In this document: one piece after another, positions 47,084 through 48,712 of the stretch
Layout: each line of letters starts with the position of its first letter
How positions within the stretch are numbered: position 1 is the first letter of the stretch
From: Georgenia sp. EYE_87
Lineage (GTDB): Bacteria > Actinomycetota > Actinomycetes > Actinomycetales > Actinomycetaceae
Direction of reading: 5' to 3'
Assembly (NCBI RefSeq): GCF_023148685.1
Contig: NZ_JAHXNL010000021.1
Location: forward strand, 1 to 48,712
Length of the DNA stretch: 48,712 bases
Position numbers and translations under genes: made by a program
The notes under the pieces: generated by a model
Told to the model about the DNA's origin: nothing
Database searches by the model: none
The model's input: the letters and a program-made list of their open reading frames with translations, nothing else

Positions 47084-48712
47084 TCAGCGGATGGCGAGCT
47101 CCGGCTCGTTGGCCGGTGACGGCGTGTTCTTCGCGACGGTCATGAGGAACTCGGCGTTCGAGCCCGTCTCGCGCAGCTTGCCCAGGAGCAGGTCGATCGC
47201 CTGCTGCTGGTCGAGCGCGCCCATGACGCGGCGCAGCTTCCACACGATCTTGAGCTCCTCGGGAGCCATCAGCAGCTCCTCGCGGCGCGTGCCGGAGGCG
47301 TTGACGTCGACGGCCGGGAAGATGCGCTTGTCCGCGAGCTGGCGCGAGAGCCGCAGCTCCATGTTCCCGGTGCCCTTGAACTCCTCGAAGATGACCTCGT
47401 CCATCTTCGACCCGGTCTCCACCAGCGCGGAGGCGAGGATCGTCAGGGACCCGCCGTTCTCGATGTTGCGGGCTGCGCCGAAGAACTTCTTCGGCGGGTA
47501 CAGCGCCGAGGCGTCCACACCGCCGGAGAGGATGCGGCCCGAGGCGGGCGCCGCGAGGTTGTAGGCGCGGGAGAGGCGGGTGAGGGAGTCGAGGAGCACC
47601 ACGACGTCCTGGCCCAGCTCGACCAGCCGCTTGGCCCGCTCGATCGCCAGCTCGGCCACGATCGTGTGGTCCGTCGCCGGGCGGTCGAAGGTCGACGCGA
47701 TGACCTCGCCCTTGACCATCCGCTCCATGTCCGTGACCTCCTCGGGGCGCTCGTCGACGAGCACCACCATGAGGTGGACGTGCGGGCTGTTGATGGCGAT
47801 CGCGTTGGCGATCTGCTGCATGATGATCGTCTTGCCGGCCTTCGGCGGGGCCACGATCAGGCCGCGCTGGCCCTTGCCGATCGGCGCCACGAGGTCGATG
47901 ACGCGGGGCGTGATCGCCTTGGGGGTGGTCTCCAGGCGCAGCTGCTCCTGCGGGTACAGCGGGGTCAGCTTGGCGAACTCCGGGCGCTTGCGCGCCTGCT
48001 CGACGCTCATCCCGTTGACGGTGTCCAGGCGGACCAGGGCGTTGAACTTCTGGCGCTGGCCGGTCTGCTGCTCGCCCTCGTGGGGCTGGCGCACCGCACC
48101 GGTGATCGCGTCGCCGCGGCGCAGGCCGTTCTTCTTGACCTGGCCGAGGGTCACGTAGACGTCGTTCGGGCCGGGCAGGTAGCCGGAGGTCCGGACGAAC
48201 GCGTAGTTGTCCAGGACGTCGAGGATGCCGGCCACGGGCAGCAGGACGTCGTCCTCGCTGACCTCGACGGGCTCGTCGAAGGCGAAGTCGCTCCCGCGGC
48301 CGCCCCGCGGGCGCTTGCGGTCCCGGTTGCGGTCCCGGTTGCGACGGCGCGAGCGGGAGGTGCCGTGCTCGTCCTCGTCGCGGCGGGTGCGTCCGGCCTG
48401 GTTCTGGCCCTGCTGGTCCTGCTCGCCGTCACCCTGGCGGCCACGACGGCGGGCCGCGGCCTCGCCGAGTGCGTCGAGGGCGCGGCGTGCGCGCTCCTCC
48501 TCGCTCTCCCCGCCGTGGTCGGCGCGCGGCGCACGCTCGGCGAGCTCGCGCTTGAGCGCCTCCTTCGCGTCGTCGTGCGGCGCGGCCTCGCCGGCGGGGG
48601 CGCTGGCCGCGGGCGGGACGGTAGCGGCGGGCGCGGCGGCGGTGACCGGCGCCCCGGTGACGGCCGGGCTCGCTGCCGCGCCGGCGGCGACGGGGCTGGC
48701 GGCCGGGGCGGT
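47084..48712 (-). CDS. rho: Transcription termination factor Rho, 5' end off the window
   Basis: 542 residues seen; the start lies beyond the right edge. The frame is open without interruption from 48712. The first 150 residues seen are an Ala/Pro- and then Arg/Gln/Asp/Gly-rich extension (RSRRRNRDRNRDRKRPRGG near residues 120-138) that actinobacterial Rho proteins carry as an extra RNA-binding region. Then come the RNA-binding domain (GILDVLDNYAFVRTSGYLPG) and the ATPase core with P-loop APPKAGKT. Terminates transcription as a hexameric RNA translocase. Confidence 0.97.
   Translation of the reverse strand, partial: TAPAASPVAAGAAASPAVTGAPVTAAAPAATVPPAASAPAGEAAPHDDAKEALKRELAERAPRADHGGESEEERARRALDALGEAAARRRGRQGDGEQDQQGQNQAGRTRRDEDEHGTSRSRRRNRDRNRDRKRPRGGRGSDFAFDEPVEVSEDDVLLPVAGILDVLDNYAFVRTSGYLPGPNDVYVTLGQVKKNGLRRGDAITGAVRQPHEGEQQTGQRQKFNALVRLDTVNGMSVEQARKRPEFAKLTPLYPQEQLRLETTPKAITPRVIDLVAPIGKGQRGLIVAPPKAGKTIIMQQIANAIAINSPHVHLMVVLVDERPEEVTDMERMVKGEVIASTFDRPATDHTIVAELAIERAKRLVELGQDVVVLLDSLTRLSRAYNLAAPASGRILSGGVDASALYPPKKFFGAARNIENGGSLTILASALVETGSKMDEVIFEEFKGTGNMELRLSRQLADKRIFPAVDVNASGTRREELLMAPEELKIVWKLRRVMGALDQQQAIDLLLGKLRETGSNAEFLMTVAKNTPSPANEPELAIR

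Overview
The window is high-GC DNA from an actinobacterial chromosome. Gene content and order (rho-rpmE-prfA-prmC-tsaC-wecA-atpIBEFHAGDC-DUF2550-nucS, the GlgE pathway block, nucS mismatch repair, etfBA, mnmA next to a cysteine desulfurase) and the many GTG and leaderless starts fit Micrococcales, probably near Cellulomonadaceae, Bogoriellaceae or Promicromonosporaceae. I cannot name the genus from sequence alone. No rRNA, tRNA, intact insertion sequence or CRISPR array was seen.

Layout. 1-1380: the N-terminal part of a DUF222/13E12 protein whose promoter contains a perfect LexA (SOS) box, followed by a gene-free stretch with four same-strand DnaA-box-like sites and short repeats. 1383-8321: mnmA and cysteine desulfurase (tRNA thiolation), a lid-less Hsp70 relative, an FMN reductase, and etfB-etfA. 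8473-22861: glycogen and alpha-glucan metabolism (glgX, glgP, glgE, treS, maltokinase, glgB), interrupted by trpS. trpS has a candidate Trp-Trp leader peptide and alternative hairpins upstream. 23094-28878: a thioredoxin-fold/TPR protein, a lipoprotein, a membrane protein with 13-residue repeats, a DivIVA-like coiled coil and a GNAT acetyltransferase. 28942-33266: small conserved proteins, an alpha/beta hydrolase, a GH1 beta-glucosidase and nagA. 33319-48712: nucS, DUF2550, the whole F1Fo ATP synthase operon, an AtpI-like protein, a WecA/TagO-type transferase, tsaC, a convergent VanZ gene, prmC, prfA, rpmE and rho (5' end off the window).

How the genes work together. TreS turns trehalose into maltose, maltokinase makes maltose-1-phosphate, GlgE adds it to alpha-glucan and GlgB branches the product. 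GlgX and GlgP, in flanking and divergent units, take the polymer apart. glgE-treS-mak overlap by 1-4 bases and glgB follows 63 bases later. glgP and glgE are divergent, each with a -10 box placed for leaderless transcription, and LacI-like half sites lie between them. PrfA and PrmC (release factor and its methylase) overlap, as expected. atpB through atpC are a classical operon with tight junctions.

Most of the window is housekeeping. The signals most worth following are regulatory or structural: the LexA box plus DnaA-box cluster beside the DUF222 gene; the predicted ribosome-mediated attenuator of trpS; and a recurring pattern in which a gene's stop codon lies in a short tandem repeat array (after glgX, the beta-glucosidase, the GNAT gene and, more loosely, the TPR gene).
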